In this document: piece after piece, positions 31,601 to 41,044 of the stretch
Layout of the letters: every line of letters starts with the position of its first letter
Position numbering within the stretch: the first letter of the stretch is position 1
NCBI GenBank assembly: GCA_047495785.1
Contig: JBLDXI010000074.1
Span: forward strand, 868,001-932,000
Source: Lepidodermella squamata
Taxonomy: Eukaryota; Gastrotricha
Length of the DNA stretch: 64,000 nucleotides
Direction: 5' to 3'
Position numbers and translations under genes: made by a program
The notes under the pieces: generated by a model
Told to the model about the DNA's origin: nothing
Database searches by the model: none
The model's input: only the letters and a program-made list of their open reading frames with translations

Positions 31601-32624
31601 CTTGAAGCTGTCTTGGTTTTAGAATGCGAATGCTTTAATCTAACGTTAGTAAATGACACTGGTACATGACCCGACTTTCCAGCTTTGACAAGTGACGAAG
31701 GGAGAGGGCTAATCATCGTTGTTTAACAAGTTTGATTTTGGCAATTAAAATAGAGTCTATTCAATTTCCGAGAGAATAATCTGAGAGAAAATTCAATGCG
31801 CGAAAATGCAAATATTTTCTGTATTTATTTTAGAATATGGGCCAGCCTGTGGTCGGGAGACGAGGCATTCCACTGGACGAATGGCAAATCGGTCTATGCG
31901 ATTCTTGCCACGACTGCGGCAACTGGATGATGTCCTGCTTCTGCCCGTGCCTGCTGTCTTGCAAGGCCGCGCAACGCTTGAATGAACACTGCCTGTTCCC
32001 GTTCATGTGCGGCGTCTACCCGCTGCAGGTCCGCTTCCGCACCCTCGTCGGCATCCGTCAGAGCATGTGTGAAGAAGCCGCCCTCTTCTGCATTTGCCCT
32101 ACGTAAGTTTGAGTTATCACTCCATGAGCCGGTGCTAAACCGTTCGGCTTTTCACAAGCGACAACAGAACAAGTATCCGACCTGAAATGAATCTGGGATC
32201 CTCATAAGCATATGTCTTAATTTGGAAAAAATGTGTAGCACACATGTTCAGTTATTAGTCATATTCTTTAAAGAAAGTAAGCTTCCCTCTTCTGGGCGAT
32301 ATGGCTTCTTAAATAAATAAATAAAATCGATTTCACCGATGGTTCGATTCAAGGAAATCACTTGTGGTCGGCTCGTGAAGTTGATTGTTGCCTTAGTAAT
32401 GAAATCGTCCTATCTAGGGATCAGAATTAGGATAGCTACTGTTAACCCGTAAGCCGTAGAGTTTTTGTAGTTGAAAGAAACTTGACCCTCCTTGAAGATC
32501 CTATAAACACCTGAACTGTCTTTTTTACAACCTTCTAATTGGCTTTTAATATACTTTTAGATGTTCAGTCCTTCGCTTGGTCAACGAAATGGACGAGCGC
32601 GGATTCAACATGGAGCGGTGCTGA
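28609..32624 (+). CDS. PLAC8-family cysteine-rich protein 1
   Basis: Exons 28609-28794, 31834-32102 and 32561-32624, total 519 bases, 172 residues. Exon 1 encodes a Pro/Ala-rich leader (PPPAYVPPVIPP, PQTVIYVQPVAQ). Exon 2 carries the PLAC8 core: CDSCHDCGN, CFCPCLLSCKAAQRLNEHC, VRFRTLVGIRQSMCEEA and a CxC end. Exon 3 gives CSVLRLVNEMDERGF. Joining exon 1 across a 3-kb intron rests on its matching phase and on the same leader/core/tail layout, with an identical 64-base last exon, in two further genes here. An internal ATG in exon 2 could also act as start. PLAC8 proteins are small membrane-associated proteins (cornifelin/onzin in animals). The long intron holds a foldback element and a possible opposite-strand gene. 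Confidence 0.75.
29211..30540. repeat. Large foldback element in PLAC8 intron
   Basis: Two long arms, roughly 29211-29640 and 29770-30540, run as inverted copies. Matching landmarks from outside in are: CCAATA units / TATTGG units; GCGCGTTGAAACATCAAC / its complement near 30215; CTGAATCAGCGC / its complement near 30160; GGAGCTGAGCTC tandem units / their complement at 29880-29925; GTTCATGGAACAATGTCGG / its complement near 29830. The element is GC-alternating in places (GCGCGCGCGTGTGTG). A diverged relative lies at 46440-46870. Confidence 0.85.
30977..31260 (-). CDS. Possible small secreted protein (nested)
   Basis: Exons 31260-31151 and 31109-30977 with a 41-base intron give 243 bases and 80 residues. 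The start MVSKCTGSAILLATAIGS resembles a short signal peptide. The mature part is polar: APPPRP at the junction, then LGNYGNESHILRKSRNGN and a Glu/Arg/Ala-rich end. The donor (GTCACA) is weak, and reading through it gives a 43-residue product instead. It lies inside the PLAC8 intron on the opposite strand. No family recognised; it could be non-coding. Confidence 0.35.
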
Positions 32625-33198
32625 ATGTTCAAAAGGAATACTGGCTCAACATCTTGAACATATTTTGAAATGTCAATATATTTATTTGAATTTCGGGATT
32701 TGAGCTTTCTAATATTTCGATTTCATCTCATGTTCAATAAACTTGGATAATTTACAAAGAAGAACAGGTCTAAGCAGTAGCTTTCGCTATTATGATATAC
32801 TAGTCCCGATATGCAGTGTCAAAGTCCAACAATTTTCTACAGGGTCGGTCGCGGTGGTGGGGTTGGTGAGTGTGCTTTTTTTGTAAACAATGCTAATCGA
32901 GTGAAAGAATCGCATGCTGCCAATTGGTACGTGGTTATAGTTGAACCGACCTCTGCTTGGATCTAGGCTTCACCACGGCTTGCATCAACATAAGAATCGC
33001 GGCATAACAGTTAATTATAAAATAATCATGAAACTATAAAAAATGGCGGCTTTTCAGCCCGATCCTTCATTTTAGATTTACTATTCCAGCTATAATACCG
33101 TCAGTTGGGGCTATCCGGACGGCGAAAAAAAATTACCCCCTGATTTTTTTGCATTTTTACACGTTTCAGAAGGTCCTGATTCCAATGATTGAATAGGC

Positions 33199-33768
33199 TT
33201 GAATAGGGACTGCCTGAAATCAATGGCAAATGGCTTGATTTTTTCGCACTTACAGTACTGCGATATTATTCTAAATGAAGCCTGTCCGACTTCTCTTCAA
33301 AAACTACAATCTTTGCAAGATAAGGCTGTCAGAATTGTCATGAATGCGCCGGATTGTGCCGACCCTTCTCCTCTCCGCGACGAGCTCAAATGGCTTGACC
33401 TTCAGGGCAAGCGAAACGTGCACATCGCCACCTTAATGTACAGATGTCTTGCTGGTGACGCACCCGATGTTATAAAATCTATTTTTGTTCCTAATCCTCC
33501 ATCTTCTACTCGTTCTTCGCGTCTCAGCTTCAAAATTCCTACTATGAGACTTGACTACGGCCAAGCCTCTCTTAGTTACGCAGGACCTCTCTTGTTTAAC
33601 AATTTACCACTCCACTTTCATTGTCCTCATCATCGCCCAGTCGATATTTGTCAGGATCTAGAACCTTCCATGTTCTGGAACCTTCCATGTTCTGGAACCT
33701 TCCATGTTCTGGAACCTTCCATGCTCTGGAACCTTCCATGTTCAAGATTATTCCATAGACATTTATAA
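33199..33768 (+). pseudogene. LINE reverse-transcriptase C-terminal fragment
   Basis: About 150 residues match the region after the catalytic core in Jockey/CR1/L2-type LINE proteins: LIFSHLQYCDII, LQKLQSLQDKAVRIVM, then RDELKWLDLQGKRNVHIATL MY, a Ser/Arg-rich segment, and LSYAGPLLFNNLP. The catalytic motif is absent. The frame then runs into a 17-base minisatellite. An AAATAAATAAAT run near 34160 may be the LINE 3' tail. A 5'-truncated dead copy nested in the TA-flanked element. Confidence 0.75.
33661..33745. repeat. 17-base minisatellite
   Basis: Five near-identical units of GGAACCTTCCATGTTCT, at the 3' side of the LINE fragment. Confidence 0.9.
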
Positions 33769-34266
33769 AGACCTTTTGCTTTCTGTTAACTTCAGATCGT
33801 ATTATTGTATTATTGTACAAAGTTACTGGCTCTTGTTCCAATAAAGGCAATACCTAGCAAACAGCTTCTCGTGTTGTTCTCGGTCCTTACAATATTACTT
33901 CCTATACTAGCCTTCCTCCACGATGCGATTGCGGCTTCAAAATCTGTTACAATGTTCACTCTTGCCGACAACTTGTTTACAATTATCTGTTGACTAAACC
34001 TAAGCTCAAATCATATAAATGCTAAATTTTGTACATCTTTTGTTTTGTTATTATCAAACTTTGAAACGGATTGAAACATGACTCGAATTTTCTGCCACTT
34101 TTATACCACTTGAAACTTTTTGTTATCGTGCTCTCAACTTTGGGATTTATGCACTTAAATAAATAAATGGCACCAGGATTCCGAATAGCCCCACGGATGG
34201 GGCTATTCGGACAGGTGTGGGGCTATTAATGATACATAAATATTCAATTCAAATTTTACTGATATG

Positions 34267-34350
34267 TTGTGCTCAGTGGTCGAGTGGCTTTGGATGTGCT
34301 TCTAGAAAGCACAGCAAAGTACAAAACGAGGGTTCGAGTCCAGGCCACGA
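34267..34350 (+). other. tRNA-Leu-like sequence (pseudo-tRNA or SINE head)
   Basis: Contains an A-box-like GGTCGAGTGG and a canonical B box GGTTCGAGTCC. It has a perfect five-pair anticodon stem (GTGCT / AGCAC) with a seven-base loop TCTAGAA, which would give anticodon TAG (Leu). The spacer fits a long variable arm. Acceptor-stem pairing is poor. A T run follows at 34357, as in pol III terminators. It lies inside the 33.1-35.0 kb element. Confidence 0.5.
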
Positions 34351-35150
34351 AACAATTTTTTTCCAAACAAAAGTTGGCATTTTTTTGCAATTATTCGAAT
34401 GCATTGCATATCGATGGTTTTTAGCTTAGTTAGTTTTTTAATTAGCAGTAGTAAATTAGCGAATTTTTCATTCATGCCACGAGCACTAGCCTTTCATTCG
34501 GTTAACCTAACGAAAATTTTACTAACCTCTTAAATTCAAAGTATGCCTCAATTGCTGAGAAACTTATCAACTACAAAGCTCATTAGAATATTCCAATCCT
34601 GCCGCATTTCTCTGTTCCGATTGCCCCACAACCTCATTTTTTCGTGGGGCTATTCGGACGCAATTAATTAGACAAAAGTATGAGTCGGATCGGGGCGGTT
34701 TAAATTTTCATGGGTGCCCTATCATCTGTAGGTTCAGAAAAAATTGATCGCAGGTCCAGCAAAATTCTCATCTGGTCCAGGTAATTCAACGCAGAACAGT
34801 GCTTAAACTGAGTTAAGCTTACACCTGGAAGGTAAGCCCATATCTTCACAACCACTTACTCTCAGGTCATGACATTTTTATGGCATGTGGGTCGTCCTTC
34901 CACCTAACTCCGTGCAAAATTTCATTGCTAACGGCCGGGTAGTTTTGGAGTCATGCTCATTCTCCCGTTTGCATGAACATTCGTCCGAATAGCCCCAATG
35001 ACCCAGATTACCCCAACTGACGGTATTAGGCCAAATAATAAACGCGGCTAGTTTGAACGGAAAATGACAAGTCGAACAGCGAATGAGATGGTTCAAATGA
35101 TTCATAAGACGAGCCTTGCAATGGCGTGCACTACTGCGCCCGTTGGATGG

Positions 35151-35937
35151 GAAGCCGATTCAGCGAACCCTATAAATATGCTCGTAAAATAGCTCAAAAT
35201 CAACCGCCGAGGTGTTCACTTTTCACAGCCTTCCTTTTTCAATTAGAAAGAAAGAACCTGAAGAGCCGGAAGGTTTGACATATTATCCAGCCCTGCTCAA
35301 GTTCCGTGGAGACAGCAAGTTCATTGAAATAATAAGGGACCCGGTGCACTGGACGTGCTGGACCGGACGAATAGCTACCCTTCGAAAAACTAAAAAACTG
35401 TTTCTTTTCGTCCCTTCCCTTGCAAACCAAGCAGTAGCTGGAGTGATCGTTTCAACTGCGACCCTATTATTTCGGACCTTATCTCTCAGAAAATCCTTGG
35501 ACGAGACTGCTTGTTTTAGATGACCTTGGAAATCAGGTTCATTTGTTTAAAAGCAGAAAATTGAATAGGCTCAACATTCGTTTATTAGAGGTTTAAACGG
35601 TTTTTCATGATCGTTGATCTTGTCTGTAAAATAGATAAGGTGCCCATATTTCAAGAAAAAATTTCTCCTATCGAAAAATAGCCATGGCATTTATTTTCAG
35701 GAACTCAAAATTAGTCGAGAGGGCTTTTTCGAGGCAGGCAATTTTTCATTCATACTTAAAATTTTCATCATTGTTGCTATCTATGGTTACTATAAAATTC
35801 AGGTTAAGCAGCATGGCGCGGCACGCGATTGCTATCTAATCGCACCGGGGTCATTTGCTCGCGACGATTTCAAATTTATTATCGCTAACATCGCTTCATT
35901 TTTCAACGTAACTCGACACATATTCTTCAACGTCATA
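35151..35937. other. Intergenic; possible promoter elements
   Basis: A TATAAATA at 35171 and TATAAAA near 35789 are the only promoter-like sites. The second lies about 145 bases before the lectin-gene ATG. The 103-codon frame at 35212 starts with GTG and shows no family signal. Confidence 0.3.
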
Positions 35938-38900
35938 ATGCCAATGAAGCAGCTCAGCATAACGATTGTGCTGTTAGCCGCCGTTAATGCTATTCTCTGT
36001 CAAGAATGGGCTCGATGCTTCTCACGATTCGACGACACCTTCACGACATGCCGCCAACTACCAGCTGGCTGTTCGCAATCGCGCGAATATCAGGTGAGAT
36101 CTATCACTCTAACAAGTTTTTTCTACGACGGCATTTTATTATTTTGACGATAAGGTTGGAGTGAGCCAGCCGGATGAAACTGCCTGTCTACGAGCGGTGG
36201 GTTAACAAGATTTCCGGTCTTAATTTTTATCTCGCTTTTGCGCCTAACAGACTGCTAGATTGTGCTACAGGTTCAACACCTTTACGGCGACATGTCGACC
36301 CGGAATACCCGGATGTTGGAAAACAACCGAAATAATGGTGAGAAATCTGAGCTCCATCTCCATACTCAATTCAGCTTATTTCCAAGGCTCCATTTTGTTA
36401 AAATACTACTATAGCATAATTAAAATAAATTTTGCAACATCGAGCGAGACAACAAATTCTTGTTGAGCAAACCACACTATTTTTTTTTCGCACAACCATA
36501 ATTAGGGTTTCAGCTTCAACGATTTCAACGTAATTTTTCCCGAGTCTTCTAACCCGAGAAATAATGATCATATCTCAGATTACAAGATTCTATTCGTGCG
36601 TGGATACGGCCAACAGTTTTGTTACCTGTGTCCCAAACGATTTCTCGTGCCCATCAAATACCGTAACGAGTCATGATAGATTTTTTCACATTATTGTTTA
36701 TCAGTATTTTTTAGTTAAAATCTACGACATGGTTTTCTAATTTGGATTCCTGCCTGCGAAAATTCAGCAGTGAGTTTTTATATTGGAGCTTGTGATGGCA
36801 TTAAAACCTTTTGCCTATTACTTAGGTGCCGCTGCTGATTCTGTGAAGCCACATATCCACTGCTTCAATGCTGCCACTCGCGAATTTACCGACTGCCGAC
36901 TAAGCAGCTCACGGTGTTTAGCAAATGAAACAAACCAATTTTCTGCTGGTGTTTACAGAAACAAAGCAAACTGCCTGTCAGCGGTGAGTGCACAACAACC
37001 CAACTGCAATTCGTGGTTTGGTTGCCGTTGCCTATATTATCGTCGCAGTAGTCTTCTTCGTCGCCCATTTCGATGTTAATTTCGATGGCGTTGCTGTTGT
37101 TGGCCCATCCAGCGTCCCCAAAGGTCCCATTAGGCAGTGGGTCTCGATTGAAGGTAGTTTCGAAGCGGCTCCGTAGTTGCGGCGACCTGGTTGAAGGCCC
37201 CGACGCCCCGTCATTAGGTTGTTGTAGTTGTGCACCGTGATGCTGCGGGGGTTTTTGTTGATTCGGTTGCTGCTAATGTAGATCATGTTGTTTTGGTGGT
37301 TTTTGGTTGGTTATCGTTTGATGATTTATCACTTTATCTTTCATCACTCTAGTACGCCGTTCAATGCGATACGGCCGGTCTGAAGGGATGCTACAATATC
37401 TGCCCAGATATTGCAACCTGGGTAAGCAATAACTTGTAAGCTTGTAAGCATAGACAATCACTCAATAATATATAACGATATATGGGCATTTTTTCTTCCG
37501 TCACAGGTAAAAACATACGCAAAGTCTGCAAAATTTGCTGAAAATCACGCAAGCTGCATAGGCGAATTGAAACCGCGATCCTATTTCCTGTCTTCGTTGC
37601 AAAGTGGACCCTTCCGTGGTCAGCAGAATCGATGTTCCAGCGAAGGCGACCGCCTGGCGACGATTTTCTCACCAGCTCATGTTGCAGGCGTAGCAAACAT
37701 AACGCAAACTTCCCGCGATAAGTTCATTGGCTTGGTTGCTGATTTCTTGTGGAGCGACCGCAGTCTCGTTAATGTCATCTCGCCCTTCTGGGAGAATAAT
37801 AAGCCAGGGGGCGGCGGTCCATGTATGATTTACTTATTGCTTTCGTTTCTCAAACTTCTAGTTGTATGCTTTATGGTGCGTCTAATTTCTAATTTTTCCA
37901 GTTTCCTCAAATTTTAGGTGGAATTTTTGTTTCAACTGTTGGAAAATATAATTACCCTAGGCGTGTACCCGAGGCTAGTCTCAAGGTTTTACATCGGAGA
38001 GGGGGTGGTGTTTTGTCCATGACTAGCCATAATGTATTCCCTTATTAGTCCTCTTCGAAGCAGAAACAGGCAATTAACGGTACTCGGTATAAAACACTAA
38101 AAATTCCACGCGATTATCTATCCGCTATAAAGGCGGGGTGCGCACAAACAGTCATTTCATCGCGCATAGTTAGTTAGTTAGTTAGTTTTATTTTTGCTCC
38201 CAACATGTTACAATTTTTTTTAGGTATCTATCATATAGATACTAATTAGTTATATATATCACATATATATTGATAAATCTGGAGCCAGGGACACTTATGC
38301 GCCCTGTCCATCCGCATCACAGCATTGAGATAGAATTTTTAACATTATTTTTAAAGATAAGTCTATCTTTGATATCAATAATATTTACAGGCAATTTGTT
38401 CCACTTATTAACTACTCTATAGCTGAAAAAATTATACAATACATCTAGATGAGATTTACGCATTAAGAGATAATACTTGTGACTACGCGTGTCATAATTA
38501 GATTTTTTAATATCGAAAAAGCAAGTGGTATGCAAGTTAACATTTCCTTTTAGAATATCATTTGTAACGCACAGGTCCCTTACTTGGTGGCGTTGAATAA
38601 TACTTAAGCGATTAAGAGAACGAAGCCTTAATTCATAGTCGTGTGTTTTCATGACTCGCCACGTGAAATTTTTTTGAACACTTTCTAACAACTTCTGGTC
38701 ACCGATAAACCTAGGAGACCATACTGTGCTACAATAAAGAACTATAGGTAATACATAGATATCGAAAGCTTTCATTAATATATCAACTTTCTTAGTCTGG
38801 AAGGAGTGAAGTATCATGCCACATAGGGTAAGGTTACCTAAATAAGCATAAAACGTTAGACTTTTTTCAAACACTTGATATTCCTTAAGCATGAGGTTCC

Positions 38901-40870
38901 ACGGGCTCATTATTTTGAACATTAACAGTGTCAGAACCCATGTGGTTAATCTCACAAAATCTCATGAGGCAATTCATCTCCCTTACCGAGCCATAGCTGC
39001 TCAAAGTTGAAAAAGGGAAAAATTGAAAAACCTCACGACGGTGCCCTACATTCGCATGAAAGCTTCACTTCCGAACCTAAACTGCATACTCGCTCAATTT
39101 CTTTTCTTTTAATTTTTCTCTTTTGACGACGGTGTTCAGCGGGTTTTAAAGTACAATTCCTAAAAGTTGTGGCCCGAAATCGCCCAAATTGAGCGAGAGT
39201 ATTTCAAGGAGATTTTTGGAGGAAACAGAAGACAACAGGCACACGCGGGAATCGAACGCTAGACCTTCTACAATCAAGTCCGCTGTACAACTGAGGCTGA
39301 TAATGAAACACAACCACCGATTAGTCGTCTTGAATTGAAAAATATTGTCAATATCTTCGACGAAATCGTCTGAAGAAATTTACTAATCTCGCAATGTCCC
39401 AAACTAGCAGTTATGTAGTAAGAGGCGGCATTAGCAGTATGTCGTTAAATAAATGCGTAAATACTGTCGTATCGATGCATTCAATTTTGCATTTTTTCTC
39501 CACTCGGCACGAGGATAGTATCTGGATGACTTTTATGCGGGAATTTGTTTCGCTTAATTCACCAAGGCACTGTTGGCTTATTCAGAAATATATGCTGCCA
39601 CCACGGTCACAGTGACTTGGGTTCGCTTCCCCCGCGTGCCTGGTTTTTTTACTCCTCGAACAATTTTCTTAGAACCTATACAAAAAAATTCGAGTTTGTG
39701 AACTTTAATAATGAAACAGTAATAAGAAATTTTTTAACAATTTTTTAACAATTTTTTTTTATTTCTGGAGCATATTTTGTTTCAACACCCAATGGGTGAA
39801 ATAAAATGCGTTTTTTGTCGTCTGCCTTGCAGGCCTGTTCTTGGGAAAGGATGGTATTTTCGATCAAAACTGCGCGACTCAATTACCTGGTCTTTGCGCT
39901 GGATCGGTGAGTTGCTACTATCCTATATATACTTGATGCTGAAAGTAAACTATCATTAGGCTCCTGGAACCTTAGAACTAACTTCAGCAGCCGGCAACAG
40001 GGTGGAAATGGAGTCTGCTTGTCGAGCCCTCAACAAGGCGCTGGTGACAATCAAAGATCAAGCGACCTACGACGCCGCCGTCGGCGTCATATCGTCGCAA
40101 GCGCATATCGGCGCACAACGCGCTGTTCCAACTTCGTATTCCTGGATTACAGGCGAACCGTTCGACAGTTCCCTGTTCAGTTTCAGCGATGCAATAGATC
40201 CATCGCTTCTACCTTCCTTTCACTGTAAGATTCGTTGATGTTTAATAATTTCTGTTTCAAAGCGAGCTTTGAGGACTAGAAGGGCATGTCACTTACTCTA
40301 GCCCTAGGTCTTATCGTAAGTGAGTGAGATTTCCATATGACACGATTCGGCTGGTGCAGTCTAGCTGACACTCCCAGCCTCACAATTTTCTATTTTTTAA
40401 CGCGATGGATTGGTAAAACCACTGCGAGGCCAAGGGGAGTTGGGTCGTTGAGCTACTGTGTATCTGAGGGGATATCGCTCGGGACTGGGCTCAAGTCCTA
40501 GTGACGGAACCAGGATCGAGTCACCCCTAGGCCTCGCAGTGGTTTTACCAATCCATCGCGTTAATAAGTCGAAAAGTGTGAGGCTGGGAGTGTCAGCTAG
40601 ACTGCACCAGCCGAATCGTGTCATAGGGAAGTCTTTGTCAACAAGATTTATTCAAACAAATTGTAATACGGGAAATCCTACTTGACGCCTTTTTCCTCTG
40701 ACTTGTATAAACAAGCCTAAATTGAATACTTTCCGCTTCTCTAAATGATTGATATTGATATTGCTTATATTAAATGATGTGTTGCAGGTGTTACACATGA
40801 TAAAGCCGTTTTTTCTCGCGCTAATTGCAGTCTTTTCAATCCTGGTACATGTGAGGGTGTACGCCGTTAA
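35938..40870 (+). CDS. Secreted protein with Cys repeats and two C-type lectin domains
   Basis: Eleven exons keep phase: 35938-36093, 36155-36196, 36251-36337, 36579-36662, 36715-36769, 36826-36983, 37353-37421, 37507-37822, 39833-39906, 39960-40224, 40788-40870; 1389 bases, 462 residues. A signal peptide (MPMKQLSITIVLLAAVNA) comes first. Four short units follow, of the form C-x(6-9)-F-x-(T/D)-C-x(6)-C (for example CYRFNTFTATCRPGIPGC). Lectin domain 1 (about residues 230-347) shows RCSSEGDRLATI, FLWSDRSLV and GKDGIFDQNCATQ. Domain 2 (350-462) shows ACRALNKALVTIKD, YSWITGEPFD and VFSRANCSLF. The QPD/EPN and WND sugar-site motifs are not evident, so calcium-dependent sugar binding is uncertain. 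A remnant between exons 3 and 4 (TSSETTNSC) may be a lost exon. Two long introns hold a LINE, a tRNA-like pair and a MITE. Confidence 0.75.
38175..38955 (-). pseudogene. LINE reverse-transcriptase C-terminal fragment (intronic)
   Basis: A 212-codon frame matches the C-terminal part of Jockey/CR1-like reverse transcriptases: YVLPIVLYCSTVWSP, LLESVQKNFTWRV, LRSLNRLSIIQRHQVRDL, and FFSYRVVNKWNKLP. Downstream on the same strand the copy ends in AACT repeats (38170-38186 as TAGT on the plus strand), a LINE 3'-tail signature. It is 5'-truncated and antisense to the host lectin gene, in its largest intron. Confidence 0.8.
39225..39665. repeat. Inverted-repeat element with two outward tRNA-like ends
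   Basis: Arms near 39225-39265 and 39610-39660 are inverted (AGGCACACGCGGGAATCGAAC against the complement of TTCGCTTCCCCCGCGTGCCT). Each arm holds a B-box. The left reads outward on the minus strand (GTTCGATTCCCGC, with a CTCAGTTGTACAGCGG A-box-like segment). The right reads outward on the plus strand (GGGTTCGCTTCCC). The layout matches the two elements inside the split tRNA-Tyr gene. It sits in the large intron of the lectin gene. Confidence 0.55.
40338..40623. mobile_element. TA-flanked MITE with ~100-base inverted ends
   Basis: The left end starts TGACACGATTCGGCTGGTGC. The right end is its complement, and the arms match for about 100 bases (TAGCTGACACTCCCAGCCTCAC, CGCGATGGATTGGTAAAACC). 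TA flanks both sides (40336-40337, 40624-40625). The short centre contains GGCTCAAGTCC, one mismatch-rich B-box-like site. Non-coding, in the last intron of the lectin gene. Confidence 0.85.
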
Positions 40871-41044
40871 TCTGGCATGAAGGTCCGATTTCCCTGCTGA
40901 GAAATGCAGCCGATTATACGTTGACTTCGTTTAATATGACATGTAGCATCATCTGATGTGTTTATTGAAGGATGTGATCAGTGAATGACAGATTTGGCTT
41001 GTCCTATAAAAAATAAAAACAGCTATCTGCTATTATTAATTATA
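40871..41044. other. 3' flank of lectin gene
   Basis: Short AT-rich flank leading to the left end of a DNA element; no feature seen. Confidence 0.4.

Larger units (their letters stand above)
33095..35026. mobile_element. TA-flanked DNA element carrying a LINE fragment
   Basis: Terminal inverted repeats begin ATACCGTCAGTTGGGG. The right end (complement) begins the same way for 16 bases and then diverges. TA lies on both sides (33093-33094 and 35027-35028), typical of Tc1/mariner-like insertion. A GGGGCTATTCGGAC motif and its complement recur inside, near 34185-34215, 34650 and 34983. The element contains a LINE reverse-transcriptase remnant, a minisatellite and a tRNA-like sequence, so it is composite. 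No transposase was seen. Confidence 0.75.
32930..35150 (+). pseudogene. Broken copy of the EB-module gene, split by a transposon
   Basis: The stretch 32930-33094 matches the promoter and start of the EB gene at 43.2 kb (GCGGCATAAC, ATAAAAAATGGCGGCTTTTC). The match resumes at 35027-35110 (CGGCTAGTTTGAACGG, AAGTCGAACAGCGAATG). Between them lies the 1.93-kb element listed at 33095. Even without the insertion the copy carries stop codons, for example a TAG in the first 15 codons and TGA where the intact gene has the first module Cys, so it had already decayed. Confidence 0.75.

Noticed and set aside
33199-33768. Active LINE or viral polymerase
   Set aside because: Only the post-catalytic C-terminal part is present and it runs into a minisatellite; it is a dead 5'-truncated copy.
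35212-35523. 103-codon plus-strand frame near a TATAAATA
   Set aside because: It starts with GTG, has no signal peptide, family resemblance or convincing splice sites.
40338-40623. tRNA gene in the MITE centre
   Set aside because: Only one B-box-like site; no acceptor or anticodon arm can be drawn.
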